Shown: positions 47,593-60,984 of the stretch, piece after piece
How positions within the stretch are numbered: position 1 is the first letter of the stretch
Layout of the letters: each line of letters opens with the position of its first letter
Source: Coriaria nepalensis
Lineage: Eukaryota > Streptophyta > Magnoliopsida > Cucurbitales > Coriariaceae
Length of the DNA stretch: 64,000 nucleotides
Reading direction: 5' to 3'
NCBI GenBank assembly: GCA_027186245.1
Contig: CP114483.1
Location: forward strand, 31,254,642-31,318,641
The notes under the pieces: model-generated
Databases searched by the model: none
Seen by the model: the letters and a program-made list of their open reading frames with translations, nothing else
Told to the model about the DNA's origin: nothing
Position numbers and translations under genes: made by a program

Positions 47593-47772
47593 ATGGAGGT
47601 GGAAAAAGTTGACTTTTTTGTGATCATGTTTTTTGCTGTTGACTCTTATTCTGGTAGCTTCCCTACATCAATTGAAACTTGTAGGAACAAGTTTCACTCA
47701 GATCGGATCAAAGGAACTCAAGTTAGATCTCAATCTGGCTTCTCTGCTTTTGGTTGCTGCAGTGGGAGGTAA
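47593..47772 (+). CDS. doubtful small ORF, 59 residues
   Basis: ATG at 47593 starts MEVEKVDFFVIMFFAVDSYSG and ends SGR. It has a hydrophobic N-terminal part and three Cys. A second frame (47633-47845, ATG) reads MLLTLILVASLHQLKL, which is signal-peptide-like, so the true frame is unclear. I do not recognise either product. The only support is the TATA box at 47461 and the local composition. It may be a noncoding transcript or the relic of a gene. Confidence 0.2.
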   Translation: MEVEKVDFFVIMFFAVDSYSGSFPTSIETCRNKFHSDRIKGTQVRSQSGFSAFGCCSGR

Positions 47773-50002
47773 ACTGAAGTTGGGTAGCTCCAATGGCTAT
47801 TTTTTGTATTCAAGCAAGTTTGATATGTTGATTGAAGTGTGTTGAAACTGTTGGTGAAGTTTGGAAAGCTTTGGAATTAAATTTCATCTTTTTGGTCGTG
47901 GCTAATGTAGTTGATTGTATTTTCCAATTTTTCTGGTTTTCTTGTACCTTTTTTGTTTTGATCGAAAGGAATATAGGTAAAGTGATTATAAGTGTTGTTT
48001 CTGCTTAGAATGTGGCCATTTAATGGTTAACTATTCATGTACCTTGTTCCATTTTTGTGTAAGTATTTAGACTCTTATTTTTAATGAAAAAATATATTGA
48101 ATATTTTTTTCATAAACTGAAATTCATTACTTAGTTTTTTATGAGTTTTGGTCTAAAATTTGAGAAAGTAGATAGCAAATCTTGAATCTTGTCTTTCATT
48201 TTCCAACATCCTTTTAATTCTTGTGCATAAACAAAATTTTATGGAAAAAAAAAAAAAAGAGCATCCTCATTGTCACATTATTAATTATCATATTCTCAAA
48301 TTTAATTCTTATCAATTTATAATGATCAATAAATTAATAGAATAGTAGTTTCAATCTAATTCTTTATCATAAGTATTAGTTAATTGATAACTAAATGGTT
48401 TTTTTTTTTCTTTTTTTTCTTTTTTTTCTTTAATTAAAATAGTTTCAGAAGATCGTTATGAAGTTGGATTTTTAGTATACCATTAAATTTAAAGTGATGT
48501 AAACAAAATATCTAAGATTTCAAAAATTCATTAAATAAAATTAAAATTATGTTTAGATCATCAAATATAAATATCAATGCATTAAAGAGTTCAATAAGTA
48601 GAACTTGAACTTTGATTTATACCAACACACTCCAGACTCAAAGAAAAATCATAAATAATTTCTACTTAGATCATACTTAATTGATGAAAATTTGTCATGC
48701 ACTAACATCAAACTCTTTCTTAGTATATACCAGTGCGTTATAATTTTTCATTGGTTAAATTTTCCCTAAATAAAATTTTTTTTTTTCCATCCGGTAAATA
48801 TATATATATATATATATATTTAATAATTTTTCTATAAATATTTTAAAGAAATTAAAAACAAAAAAAAATTATTTATTAAAATAACTAGATATTATATATA
48901 TACCATATAGAGTATATAATAAAAATTTTAATCTCCTCGTGACAAATTTACAATTAAATTTTCAAAAATATTATTATTCTATATTTTATAATTAAAATTA
49001 CTAAAATACTTAAATTCCGTAATTAATTAATCAAATATAAATTAATAATTATTATCATTTTAAAAATAAAAAAAAACTTTACTACTAGTTATTTTAAATT
49101 TCCTATAACACAACATATATACAACCAAATTTTGTAAAATACTGTTATTAGATAATAAAATCAATATTAAATATGAATTAATAATTTCCCTTATCTTCTC
49201 TTTGAAAAAAATATTTGCAATAAAAATAAATACTTATTTTTCATCCAAAGAAAACCCAAGTATTTTACAATCTAAGAAAAACCCTAAAATATAAAATCAT
49301 AAATTAAAACCCTAAAAGTTAAAATCCTAATTTATAATATAAAATAAAATTTGAGAATGTAACTTAACCTTTAATAATAATTTCTCTATATATTAAACTC
49401 CATCATGTATTATATCAAATATAACTAATTAAAAATATCAAAAATATTCTAAATATATTATATACTTCCATCATGTATATATATAGTAAGCATTATGTCG
49501 CTTCAAGACATGCATTTCAGGCCAAAACTATCCATAAACATTTACTAAAGAATTTTCAAAAGTTTGTTTTAATTAATCTTTGCATATAAGGTATGGTCAA
49601 ACCTTGTTAATATTCAATCAAGGAGCAAACAGTCTAACACCATCTTCATTCATTTTTTGTATCCCCTGACAATGGGCCAAAAAGGAGGAAAAAATAAACC
49701 ATGCCTAAATGACATTCTTGCATCTGAATACTTTGCTAAGAAGTGGTTTCTAATTATGAAAATAACATTCATTTTTTTCTTTTTTCTAATTCTTTTTCTT
49801 CTGAATTTGGATTCATGATACATTAATCTGTACAGCAAAGAACCTACTGTTTTACAATACAGTTAAGGGTGTGGTTGCACTTTGCGCCTTCTCAAAAAAG
49901 GCCCATCTCCTAGTCCAAAAGACCAGGAGCAACTCTTTAACACACCAATCGATTGGTTAACTTGATTAATAAAGGGAAAAAAATTAAAAAAAACTCTTAT
50001 TC

Positions 50003-53000
50003 TTAAAGCTGCAATGCTAGATCAGGCTGTCCTGAATCAACCCGATTAGAAGAACCAGGAGATCCTGAAGATTGAAATCTTACATTAAGATCCGGTGGAA
50101 CTGATTCTGGTTGCTGTAGTGGTATTATTACCGCTCCATCCGCCTTTTGCTGGGCTGGCAATCCTCGCCGAGATGGCCATGAATTGGTGGGCCCCACCAA
50201 TGCCTCTTTATCACCCACGCTTGGTAATGAGTTTTCTACATTTATTGTATTTAGCTTTTCAGTGGTGTCTTCTGAATGCAAGCTAGTGTCGGCCCTTGAT
50301 AACGGGTCAGGAATCTGCATCTGATGGGCCGAAAAGTCAAGCCCTACAGGCCTTGATAACCGGACTAGTTTTCCCATATGAGTAGGAAGGCTGAATCCAT
50401 TCATGCCAGGGTGAATCACAGGGCTCTGATTAATCTGTAAAGAAGGTTTTGGTCTAATTGCATTGCTGCTTTCCAGTATACTGAATCCAGAAGGTGTGTC
50501 CATGGCTTCTGCTTTTTCTGGGCAAGAAATAAAAGGGGACGAAGAAGAGCTGGTGGCAGATTCTGGTGGAATATTTTTGCTTACATGACCATCCATATGC
50601 CTCTTTGATGAAAAATTCTCTTTAGCATTTTCAGACAATTTATCATCAGCCTTTTTTAGCTCAGGAGCAGTAGATGTTGCAGTAGATGTATTTTGTGGCG
50701 TAAGAAATGGGTGCAATGGTGAAACTTGACTGGGTTTAGATGATATATGCAGTAGAGGCCTTTGTGGTGTCATGTCATTTTCTCCTATCCATCCAGGGCC
50801 AAATATAAGACCAGATGGCAAAGATCTTTCTATCTTCTTAGAAGCGATTTTCCAAGCCACAGGTCCTAGATTTGCTGCAAACCGAGCTACGCTCCGGGCA
50901 TAACCATGCTCTGAGTGAAGACCTACCTGATGAATATAAGAGAAAAGGCTCAGTTAGTAGAGGCATTCTCAGACACAGCAAATGCTTGAACATGGTAATA
51001 TAGAGGGGATAACTATGTATTGTTTAGGATTAGAAATTGCAGTTCTGCTCTCAGTAATTGTATTAAACGAAAACATATAATAACTGCCTGAAAAAACAAC
51101 AAACTTTTGTTTTCACACTTCGGTATTCAAAAAGTCATCTATACAGTAGAAAATATATATCACCTTTTGTAATGATGCAGTCTATAATTCTGTTTTTGTT
51201 ACGTTTTGATGCTCTAAATGATATTTTTAAAGTCCAAATAGCAGATGGTGGTAATTCTTAATCATTCTTTCTCACTAATGCCAAGACCAAGATATTGTTA
51301 CGTTGTAATTGACATAAACTTCTGAGGATTCAATTGTAGTTTACCCCTATAGAATGTCAATCAGAGTGTCTGGTCCTCTGAATATTTACTTTGCTATAGT
51401 CCCAAAAAGGGGAGATAGGAAATTTTAAATGACAAAACCATCATTAATTTATATAAGGTGGATTTATTTTTTTTTCTTTTACTTTTGTCAGGGAAAAGCA
51501 TTTGATTAGTAAATCATTAGAAACTGGCCAAAGACGTACAGGCATTAGCAGCTTCCTCTCTCCATCAAATGTATTCAACACAGATGGCTCTCTTCCCCCA
51601 ACTGATGAGTGGAATTGCTTATATGTATCCCGCCTCTTCTCATCAAGTACAATTTGTTTTTTCCCAAGTTTCATCAAATTACCTTTACACCCTGAACCTG
51701 TAGGAAAACAATGCTCAAACCTCCAATGAAACAGGACATGTGTAATAAAAGGACATCTAAGGTTAACACCATACCTGTGTGTTCCTCACCCCTGTCAAAT
51801 TTATTTTCACCCAGCCAAGTCATATAAACATCATTATTGCAAGTACTAGATAATTTTCCTGATGAATCATGCAAACCAGACTTTTCTGAATTCTGAGCTC
51901 TTCTCAGCTCATAACCAGAGCAGTTGGTTTTTTCTGGTCCAGTAGTAGCAAGGGTGGCACTCGAGGAGAGCTCTGGAACATTGTGTTCCAATGGAGGTCT
52001 GCCCAACGGTTTTTTGAGATTCTTAGTTGGTGGTCTCCCTCTTCTAACAACTTTAGGTTCTGTTTCATTGTCATCACTGTCTTGTCTCAAGTTCTCGAAG
52101 TTCTTTTTTGCCAGCTCTTGTATGGAACGGGCCTAGCAAGCAAAAAAAATTCAATATCATAAGCTTTGAAGAATGATGGAAGAAATATCAAAATATGAGA
52201 ACAGAGTTAACCATACCTGTCTAAAGTATATTGTATCTGGAGAATTATACTGCATTGCGTTTGAACAAATTAAGAAGACATCTTTCTGCAAGACAATAGA
52301 ATCAATTTTCAGTTTCATCAATCATAAGCTCAGTCGTATTGCATTAGAGAAAGGTTTGAATTTAACCATAATAAACAGTAGATTACAGCTTCATGGATAA
52401 ATCATCAAGGGCATACTGATGCAACTAACAGAGATGGAAGTAAAATTCTATATTGGACATGAATCTACATTACTAACCCATCTAAATAAATTTGTACATA
52501 CATACGTCAGAACTATATAATATAGAACTTTCAGAAGGAAGAGTACAACATAAAATATATACAACTTGAACTGCAAAGCAATAAACAAAGCCATAAGAGC
52601 GAAAACTAACCTCAAACTGTTCCAAATTGACATAGGCTCCACCCGAAAGTTTCTTCTTCACAGTCCCAAAATCCATTGGGTGCTCTATAATTTCAAAGTA
52701 GTCTGGAAGCTGCATACATGATAATATACACATAAGAAATATATCTTAGCATTAATTTTTAAAAATTAGAAAAAAAAAAGATGAAAAAAGGCACCTATAA
52801 ATTTCCTAAAAATGTATGCCTACTCTCAAAACTAACCTCTTGCGGGTCCACTGGATCAGAAAACACACCATAAGTGTCCTTCCTGGACAATTCAATCAAA
52901 ACAAAAAAGCACTGAACAAACTCGAAATCTAATAGCATAACAAACTAATCATAGTATAATCTGGAGCAGCTTAAAATCAAAGACGTACTTTTGAAGCCTA

Positions 53001-54324
53001 TCAAGGATAAACAGTAAGAGCTTTTTATCTGGTAAAGGAGTAGAGGGTCCCAAATCCAACTGAGCGCTCCCATCTATTCATTGTACATAAAAATCATTAA
53101 AATAATTAAGATAATAAAATAAAACGACATATTTAAAAATAAGAAAAGTTACCAGAACAAATTGTGAGCATTTTAGGGAGTGGGATTTATTATTAACAAA
53201 CCTTGAACGGCGTTGGTTCCGGAAATAGACTTTTCACCCTGCAAGAATAAGAAACAAACCTAAGTGATATGAAACTAGCACTGAACACATATTTTTCTTT
53301 ACATTGTGGGTCAGAAAAACATGAGCAAAGTGGCTGTGAAAAAAGCAGAGCAGCTGGCATTCTCAGAGTGCCAAAAAGGGTAAATACAGTTGCACAAACT
53401 GTGAAAATATTAAAGAAAAGACAAATTATAACTTTTTAAATATATTTATATTTCAGAGGTCAAATCATTATCTCATTGGAGAAGAATAAATACAGATTTA
53501 AATGCTTACAAACCAAAGGATCCTCCTTGCAATCCATTTTGATAAATAGATATATATATATATATTTTTTTTGGAGAGAATTTTGAGAAAAATCTATTTA
53601 CTCAGAAAAATCAATACAAGAATTTCTAGAGCAAGACCAAGTCAACCCCATTAACAAGAAAAGATTCTGAAAAAACCCCTAAAAAAAGTGGGGGCAAAAA
53701 AAAACGTAGTCCAAAAGGTGCGAAATTCAAGGAATTTTTCAAAAAAATGTCAACGTATTTTCCCTACAAAAAATCGCTTTCAACCCGTGACAAAATAACA
53801 ATCTCCATAGCATTGAATAAAAAAGCTGAGCTTTTCTGGCGAAGCCCTAATTCAACTTTGCATACCTTTTCAGATCCATTGGCGATCGAATCCACCTTTC
53901 GCTTCTTGTTGTTCGAAACGACGTCATCATCATGCGCATTCGAATCGGAGTCATAGGAATTTAACGATGAGGAATTCAAGGACGATTTCTGATTGCGCAA
54001 TTTAACGACGAGGTTGAGTTTCTTCTCCCTTCGCTTTCCGGACGATTCGTCGTCGTCGCCTTCTTCTTCTAGGTCGTCGAGCCCCTTTTCGGATGATAGA
54101 GAGTCGGGATTAGGGTTCCGGCGAGTAGATCGACGGACGGGAGTGTCAGTGCGGTCATTAGGGTTTGAATGAGGGGCAGAATTGTTTAAACGCTTTTGAT
54201 TTTTTTCTTGTTGAAGAAGAAGCTGTAGCTGCTGTTCTTGTTGCTCCCTAATTGTACGTTTTTGAAGATCTAAGAGAGAAGGCCTTCCTTTCTTCTTCTT
54301 CTTCTTCTCCACTACCTTACCCAT
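50003..54324 (-). CDS. bromodomain protein, BRD1/BRD2/BRD13 type (SWI/SNF subunit family)
   Basis: Chromatin reader. Exons (minus): 54324-53866, 53238-53202, 53073-52989, 52882-52837, 52709-52611, 52285-52217, 52132-51775, 51697-51540, 50926-50003; every junction is GT-AG and phases agree, giving 744 aa. The N-terminus is very basic with KKKKKKGRPSLLDLQKR, an AT-hook-like GRP, then Gln-rich and acidic Ser-rich tracts. The bromodomain is about 183-280: VFSDPVD, LPDYFEIIEHPMDFGTVKKK and NAMQYNSPDTIYFRQA. Asn256 in MQYN is the expected acetyl-lysine contact. RRGRPP at 295-300 and a following GRPP are further AT-hook-like motifs. The C-terminal ~450 residues are Ser/Pro-rich and hold HSEHGYARSVARFAANLGPVAW. 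Family knowledge: Arabidopsis BRD1, BRD2 and BRD13 (BRD7/9 relatives) are subunits of BRM-type SWI/SNF complexes. Orthology within the three is not resolved. A CT-rich leader (54330-54376) precedes the start. Confidence 0.93.
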
Positions 54325-57116
54325 TTGTGCGCCCTCCCTCTCTCTCTTCTCTGCGCCCCTTTCTCTCTCTCTCTAGAAAAACTTACAAACAGGGTGCTAT
54401 TTTTTTTATTAATTGTTTTTTTAAGAAAATAATTTTGTTTCTTTTTTATTTCAATTTTGCGGGTTTATGACTTTTAGGAGGGCAAGAGGCATGCATTGCA
54501 CGTGATCATTGCGACGGAGAACCAATAAGAGTCTTACAAGCAAAAATCGTGTTGAACAAAGTGGTTCGGAAACGGACAGAGTTTTTTGTCTCTACCTTAG
54601 ATGTGTACACGTGGTATGTTTTCAGGGATTCACGCTTTCAACGTCCTTGACATTGCGCTTTACGTGAACTGAAATGGGAAAAGTTGTAATAATAATAACA
54701 TTAAAAAAATGATAATAATTATAAAAGCAATTTTCCTAATTATATTTTTTTAATTAAATTATTTTATTTTTTCTAAAATAATTTTTAAGTTAATATATCG
54801 AATATTTAATAATGAATCATACCTCACATTTACTTTATTAGATATTTAATCAAATAACTTAAAAATTGTTACATATCTTAATTTATTAATGACATCATAT
54901 TATTATTTTTTTTTATGTAATATATTCACCTAAAAATTGTTTTTCTGTCGAAATTTGTTTTACTCATTTTATGCTCTAAAAAATTAGAAAAGAAATAAAA
55001 ACTAGGTTACTTTTTGTCTTAGCAATTTTTCAATTGAATTTTAGTGTCTTAGCAATTCACAAATATTTATTTTTATTTTTTAATCTTTTTTTTTCTCAGT
55101 TATCACTTTACTCTGATTTTCAATTTTTTTTTTTTCAATAAATAATACTAAAACTGAGACGGGACAAGTTCTATTCTCACTTTCTTAAATATAAATAAGG
55201 AAATTAAGATAAACCATTAAAATATGGTCACAATTATAATAAATATTTTATTATAAAATATATATTTGATCTAAACTTAATTATAAGTCTACTCAATTGT
55301 AAGAATAAGTAGAATAACAACAATAGTAGATATTGGAAAACAGAGAGAATTTTCTTTTTTATCTTTTCTTATTTTTCTTTTTATTTTTTATAGTATTCTT
55401 ATTTATAGGCTCGTGATCATAAATAGTGGAATATCAAAAGATATGAGATAAATAGGTACAATAAAAAAAAAGAATTAAAGGTAAAAAATGAAGAGATAGA
55501 AGTGGAAGAGGTGAAAAAGAAGTTTTAATGGACATCCGCTATAATTATTTATAATACTCCTCATAATGAATGTTTATAGTATGAGAAAACTATCTTGTTA
55601 AAACCTTTAATAGGTAATGACCTTTAGCGGGAGAAGCTAATACGAAAAAAACATGATAAAAGAAAAATATTATATAATGCACATAAGGAGGAATAAATAT
55701 GCATTACACTCTTTTTTCTCTAACTAATGTTTAATCCCACTAGATTTTCCTAGTAAGGTTTTTTATAAAATAGTTTTTTATACGTATCTTACCAGATGGG
55801 CGTTATATAACCATCATTAATATATAGCAGGATTCATCATGACACATTCATTATCGTCCGACTCCTAGTCTAGCAATCCCTGCTAGCCACCTCCTAGAGT
55901 GCAGCCTGCATGTTTAAGACCATAATGTAAGTAACTCAATGTACTAGACACACAGCGAGAAGTCGTTCTGCTCTGTTCAGCTATCCCTAACACACTAGAC
56001 CAAGCAAACCATCTAAGACCGAACCGTCTAACCTAGCTAGATCTGAGCTACCTGGATCCGTTTGTCACTAAGTAATGGAGTAAGAATTACCTGGATTGAG
56101 ACAGATTGTCGAGGGTTCAAGTCCCTCCTTCCGCTCTTGGCTTCGTCGTTTAGTGGTAACGAGTGGAGTGCATAAGCCCCCTTAGAGATAGGGGCGAGCT
56201 TTGTTCAGTCTCATATGGCATATCTTTCATTCAATTAGGCTATGCATGCGATGATAGCTTCATACAATATTGTTGAATCTTCCTTCTTGGAAGTCATATG
56301 TTCCTCGAATATGTTAGAAAATGATCTTAGCCAAATATATTCTCAACGAGCTTCATGAATTACTAGTATTTCTACACGGATTGAGGATATGCATCTATTG
56401 TTTATGTATTGGTATAGTGTCCCACCATGAATAATAAATAGCTTATTTGAGATCAAGTTTTATATAAATCAAATAAATAAATTACATCAACATAACCAAC
56501 TAATTCCGAATTAGAATTATTTGATTGAAACAAACTCATATCGATTATACCTAAAAGATAATGCAAGATATGTTTAACTTCATCCAAATATCTTCATGTT
56601 AAAGTATAACTCTATTTTCCTAATGAATATATTGGTTTACATCTTTATGGTACTTTAGAACCTAGTACATACTTATTTGATATCTTATTGAGGTGAAGAA
56701 TGTTCATTTTCCAAAGCAAGTGATTGAATAACCAATGAGTTACTCAATGCATATGCTCATCCATATAAACACTTTTATGTATAAGTTGATTGATGAATTT
56801 AGATTTCATTGGCTACATGCTTGATTTCTTGGTCGAGACAAAAGTCAATTTTTCCAAGATCTCTTATCTTGAATTCTTCCTTTAAGAAATCTACCAATTT
56901 GAAAGTTCTTTCTTTCAATAATGTTTAAGTCATCATCATATGTTACAAATTCATATCCATATATCTTTATAATGACACATAAATAAAATATATATATCAC
57001 ATCTATCAAGTTAGCTTTAACTATATTGAAATACGAGTAGATTGATTGAATAAATTCTCAAATATTGATACATGCTTCAAACATTTTAAATCATTCATAA
57101 ATTTTCATAAAGTATA
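54325..57116. other. 5' flank of bromodomain gene and intergenic DNA
   Basis: 54325-54400 is a pyrimidine-rich leader. From 54700 to 55850 AT-rich DNA shows nothing recognisable. 55850-56220 is distinctly richer in G and C (see the separate entry). 56220-57116 resembles old transposon sequence, but I could not assign a domain. Confidence 0.5.
55850..56220. other. GC-richer patch with a tRNA-arm-like sequence, possibly organelle-derived
   Basis: The composition contrasts with both flanks. At about 56112-56132 GAGGGTTCAAGTCCCTC forms a perfect 5-bp stem with a 7-nt loop, a T-arm in the style of plastid and mitochondrial tRNAs. It is followed by TTAGTGGTAACGAG, a D-arm-like word. No complete cloverleaf could be folded by eye, so I do not call a tRNA gene. 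Organelle DNA transferred to the nucleus is one explanation. Confidence 0.35.
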
Positions 57117-58879
57117 TGTTGGGCATAGTGCCCTAAAAACATGTGATGAGTATTTTTTATGAAATTAATAAAAATGAGATGTTTCTATATAATTGTTATG
57201 AATGTATTATTATTGAATAATGTGTATAAATATTAGAAAATTCTAAATTCATTTATGTGACTATAATCGTATTGGTACGAGAGGATTAAGATTATAAATA
57301 ATAAATTAAATTATTCGCAACATATTAAAGTATGTGATATTTAATTAATGGTTGCTAGTATGATTCGCTAGCATTATGAATGTAAGAGATCTAGATCCGG
57401 ATCACTGATATAGATAGACATGTTAGTAGATGTACTTTATATAATTAGATTATATAAGACATGACCCGATATGAATTAATTCTTTATTAAAATATTGTTT
57501 GCCATAAATAATTATTCATATCAATAGATGATCATATGCAAATTGATCTTAATCCTAAGTGGACATGAACTCCTATTTATGTCAATTGAATATTTTCATT
57601 CTCTCATCATGTTTGTTTGCAAAACAGGCTAAAGACTTTTATTTTGAAGATTCATTGGAATAAGTGGTTGAGAACGTAATTTACAGATATAGAATCAAAA
57701 CCTTCTTCATAGAAGTTTGTATATTGGTTCTCTTGAGGGTTAATTATGGAACTAAATGATTTTGACTATTCACTAGTAAATTAATAGTACTTAAAGATAA
57801 AGAGATAATTAGAGAGATAAAATAGTAATTTTGGCCAGCTCTAATTATGAATCAATTATTAGAGGATTAGATTGCATGTAATGATAATAATAATGGATGA
57901 CTAGATATTGCTCAATAATATGTCTGATGAATTAGAACATATTGAGATTAATAAATTAGATTTATTAGATTAAAAAGTTTAATTAATAATCTAATTTATC
58001 AAAATTTGTAATTATAGGTCTATGGTCCCCAAGTCGCTTCTATAAAACACTGTATAGGGTAAGAATGATAAAAGTTGAAAAAATGACTTATTTGCAAGAA
58101 AATAGTTTTTTGGGGCAAATTTGTAATTATGAGATAATTAGTGTTAATTAATTAATTAAATTAAAAGATGTATTTTAAATGATGAATTTCAAATTCATTT
58201 GTTAAATAATAATATATTTGATTTTGAATTAAATATGTTATTTATAATATTAAATTGATATGAGATAATAATTTAATATTAAGATTAGGTATGTCAAATT
58301 TAAATTGATTTAAGGAACTAATTTAAAATTTAAATAAGATATGATTTTATTTAAAATAGATGAGATTTTATTTCAAATAAAACTTGAAAATGTTTGACTA
58401 AATTAAATATATCATTGAAGATATGATATGATTTGAAAAAGATAAGATTTTATTTTAAATCAGATTTGAAAAGATATTATATAATGATTATCTTGTCATT
58501 TAATATAATTGAGTCGTTAATTCAATTAATTTAAAAAGTTTGAATTAAATTGAAATTTTTAATGTAACTCTATAAATATATCATGTTCTAATTATTTCAT
58601 GATGCAATAAATAAAAAGCCTTTTTCACAAAAAGAAAAAGAGAGAAAATTTTATCATTTCTACGTGCCCACACACGTTATAGTGTGTTGAGGATCGATCT
58701 AAAAGATTGTAGTATGAGTCTTCTTGAATGATTTGCATAGGCTAAGATATGATTTCTTCGCATAATGATAGAATCAATTTATATATATCTAAAGGATCGC
58801 AAAAAGTTTTTTAGAAAATTTTTGTTGTACACTAGGACCAATAATCGCTTCCGCTGTGAAAATTTAAACCTGTTTACCA
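57117..58879 (+). repeat. 5' LTR of copia element 2
   Basis: TGTTGGGCATAGTGCC at the start and ...TTTACCA at the end; 1763 bp. It aligns with 17721-19389. Differences include many transitions and small indels, so the two copies parted long ago. Confidence 0.87.
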
Positions 58880-58884
58880 ATAAT

Positions 58885-58896
58885 TAGTATCAAAGT
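58885..58896 (+). promoter_or_regulatory. degenerate primer binding site
   Basis: TAGTATCAAAGT, five bases after the LTR end, compared with TGGTATCAGAGC complementary to the initiator Met tRNA. The three differences are all transitions (two G-to-A, one C-to-T), as expected from decay of methylated DNA. Confidence 0.75.
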
Positions 58897-59317
58897 GGTA
58901 TATATATAAATATATATAGACTAATCATTGTGTGAAATTCTTGCATTATCATATATATGCGATATGTATGTTCAATGGATGTTTATGTTTTTTGAAATAT
59001 ATGAATGATATAATGGATCATTAAATTGTATGGTGATTTTGGATTACGAATTTCTTCAATTTTCTTTATCTAGATTTTGTGTAAGTCGATTTGTGACATA
59101 AAATTTTTTGTACAATATTTTTGTTGTTGTAAATTTATGTGTGACAGGGAGGAAGAAGAAAATACATGGTGGATTCATCGACAACGACGAGCGGCAATCG
59201 GGGCCGGCGCCATTGCAAGCAACAAGCCGTTGGATCTGTCCCTCAGCGCAGCTTCAAGCAGTAGTTATAGGATGGTCTCGCGGCGGTAGCCAAGTCGCGG
59301 GATAGTCCCATGACATA

Positions 59318-59426
59318 AGGTCGCTAATCCGACAACAGTTGTCCCGGCCACTAGTCCGATAGCGGCTGTCTCGGCCATTGGTTGGACAGCAGCTGTCCAG
59401 GCCACTGGTCGGACCAATGGTTATCC
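59318..59426 (+). repeat. 27-bp tandem repeat in the copia leader
   Basis: Four units of 27-28 bp (59318, 59345, 59372, 59399) of the form CGGCCACTGGTCGGACAGC plus AGCTGTCC. They are much richer in G and C than the rest of the element. The region corresponds to leader sequence missing from element 1. Confidence 0.85.
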
Positions 59427-60984
59427 CAACCCCTGGCTTCGGCCAGCGTGCAACGCTGTAAGCGGCTAACCCTAGCAATTTCATAGGCTTCGGCCCTTGA
59501 TATTAAAACAGATCGGGTTATAGGTTCGACCCGTGACCCACCTAGTAAGTAGGTTTGACCCATTTATTTTGAGACCCAAAAATAATGTATTTTAGGCCGG
59601 TGAACTTAATCTTAGATTGTTTGAAAAACCAAGGAAGTTGTTGGGTTTGACCCAAATAAGTCGGTTAGGCCCAAAAAGAGTTTAAGCCCAATTGGAAATA
59701 ATTAAGTTAAATATAAAATTGGGTTAGAAAATTTGTTTTTTTAGGGATTTAGGGATTGGGTTTGTTTTAGAAAATTACTGGTTGAAACTAGATTCAAGAT
59801 GGAGCAAGCTTAGGGAAGGATGTAACACTTGAAGCCCTTATGTAATTTTTATTTATTTATTTATTTGTATTTTTTACAAAGGTTGTAAATTTTAGAAGTA
59901 CCTAAAATTACCTGGTCCATTATATTTATTTATTTATGTTGATTGATTTGATTGATAACATATTCATGCATTAATCGATTACATACTATACATGAATATC
60001 CACATAGTTTTATTTTAAATCATGCATCTCATGAGTAGAAACATGATTTAATTAGGATTTTCCTAATTGTTTATGTAATTTATTTAATGACATTAATTAC
60101 ATAAATAGATTAAGTCTTAAAGACTTAAACTTACTAGTTACACCTTATAAAACCAAATATTTATGTTAGGATTTTAATAACCAATTTTGTTAAAAAGAGT
60201 TTTTATAAACATCTTATGAATATACTAAGTTTATTAGTTATAAATTAGATTCACTTAATAAGATTATGATCATATTAAGATATGGATTAAAAGGGTTTAA
60301 CTGAACCTAGGTCCAATAGGATTGGTATTTATAATTAATAGGATTATATATATTGGTTAACTAGTAATTTAAAATTAATTAATTTGTTTTAATTTGAAAA
60401 ATAGGATATTTTATGAAATACACATTTTAAAATAGTGAGTGGGTTGCTATGACAATATAACCTATAGTCTCCATTATTATTACAACACCATGAGATAGAA
60501 ATGGCTTCGAGACGACTTTGTTTTCATCCCCTTAAGGAAGGTTTCAGACCATATCAATACCAATGTTGTATTCTTAAAAAGATAGGAAAAGTGATGTATT
60601 TCGAACATGACCAACCCTAAGGCGGCAACTTTCGAGTTAATTCATAGATTCTAAAATAATGAGTTACACTCACAAGGACATAATTAAGCTTTAGGTGGTT
60701 AATTATATCTTAACCAAATAAATGATAACATATGAGCAAAAGGGATATAAGATATTTTTAGTTTGACTTGTAAGTTTGAGAATGTCTACAAGTTAATTTG
60801 AAATTAATATAACTGGCCCTAAGGCGATATACTAATTGTTGAGTTAATTTATCGTGGTTTAGTAATAAATTTTTTTATGTATTTTACTTTTTGCATTCAT
60901 GCATCATATTTATTATTCCGAAATATTGATATTTATTTCAATTATAATGAATGATGTATGTTTTATTTAATTTCAACAATTATC

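Larger units (their letters stand above)
46638..50002. other. intergenic DNA between kinase and bromodomain genes
   Basis: Very AT-rich. The first part should contain the kinase promoter. At about 47440-48100 the composition is more gene-like (see the next entry). From 48100 to 49650 there is only AT-rich DNA with homopolymer runs and an AT dinucleotide run at about 48800-48820. From about 49650 to 50002 is the likely 3' UTR of the bromodomain gene. Confidence 0.5.

Noticed and set aside
56100..56175. Complete tRNA gene
   Set aside because: Only a T-arm-like and a D-arm-like word are visible, in the wrong order for one tRNA; no acceptor or anticodon stem could be paired.
59077..59305. Short plus-strand frames of 65-70 codons
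   Set aside because: They lie in the copia leader between LTR and gag, overlap each other, and show no domain.
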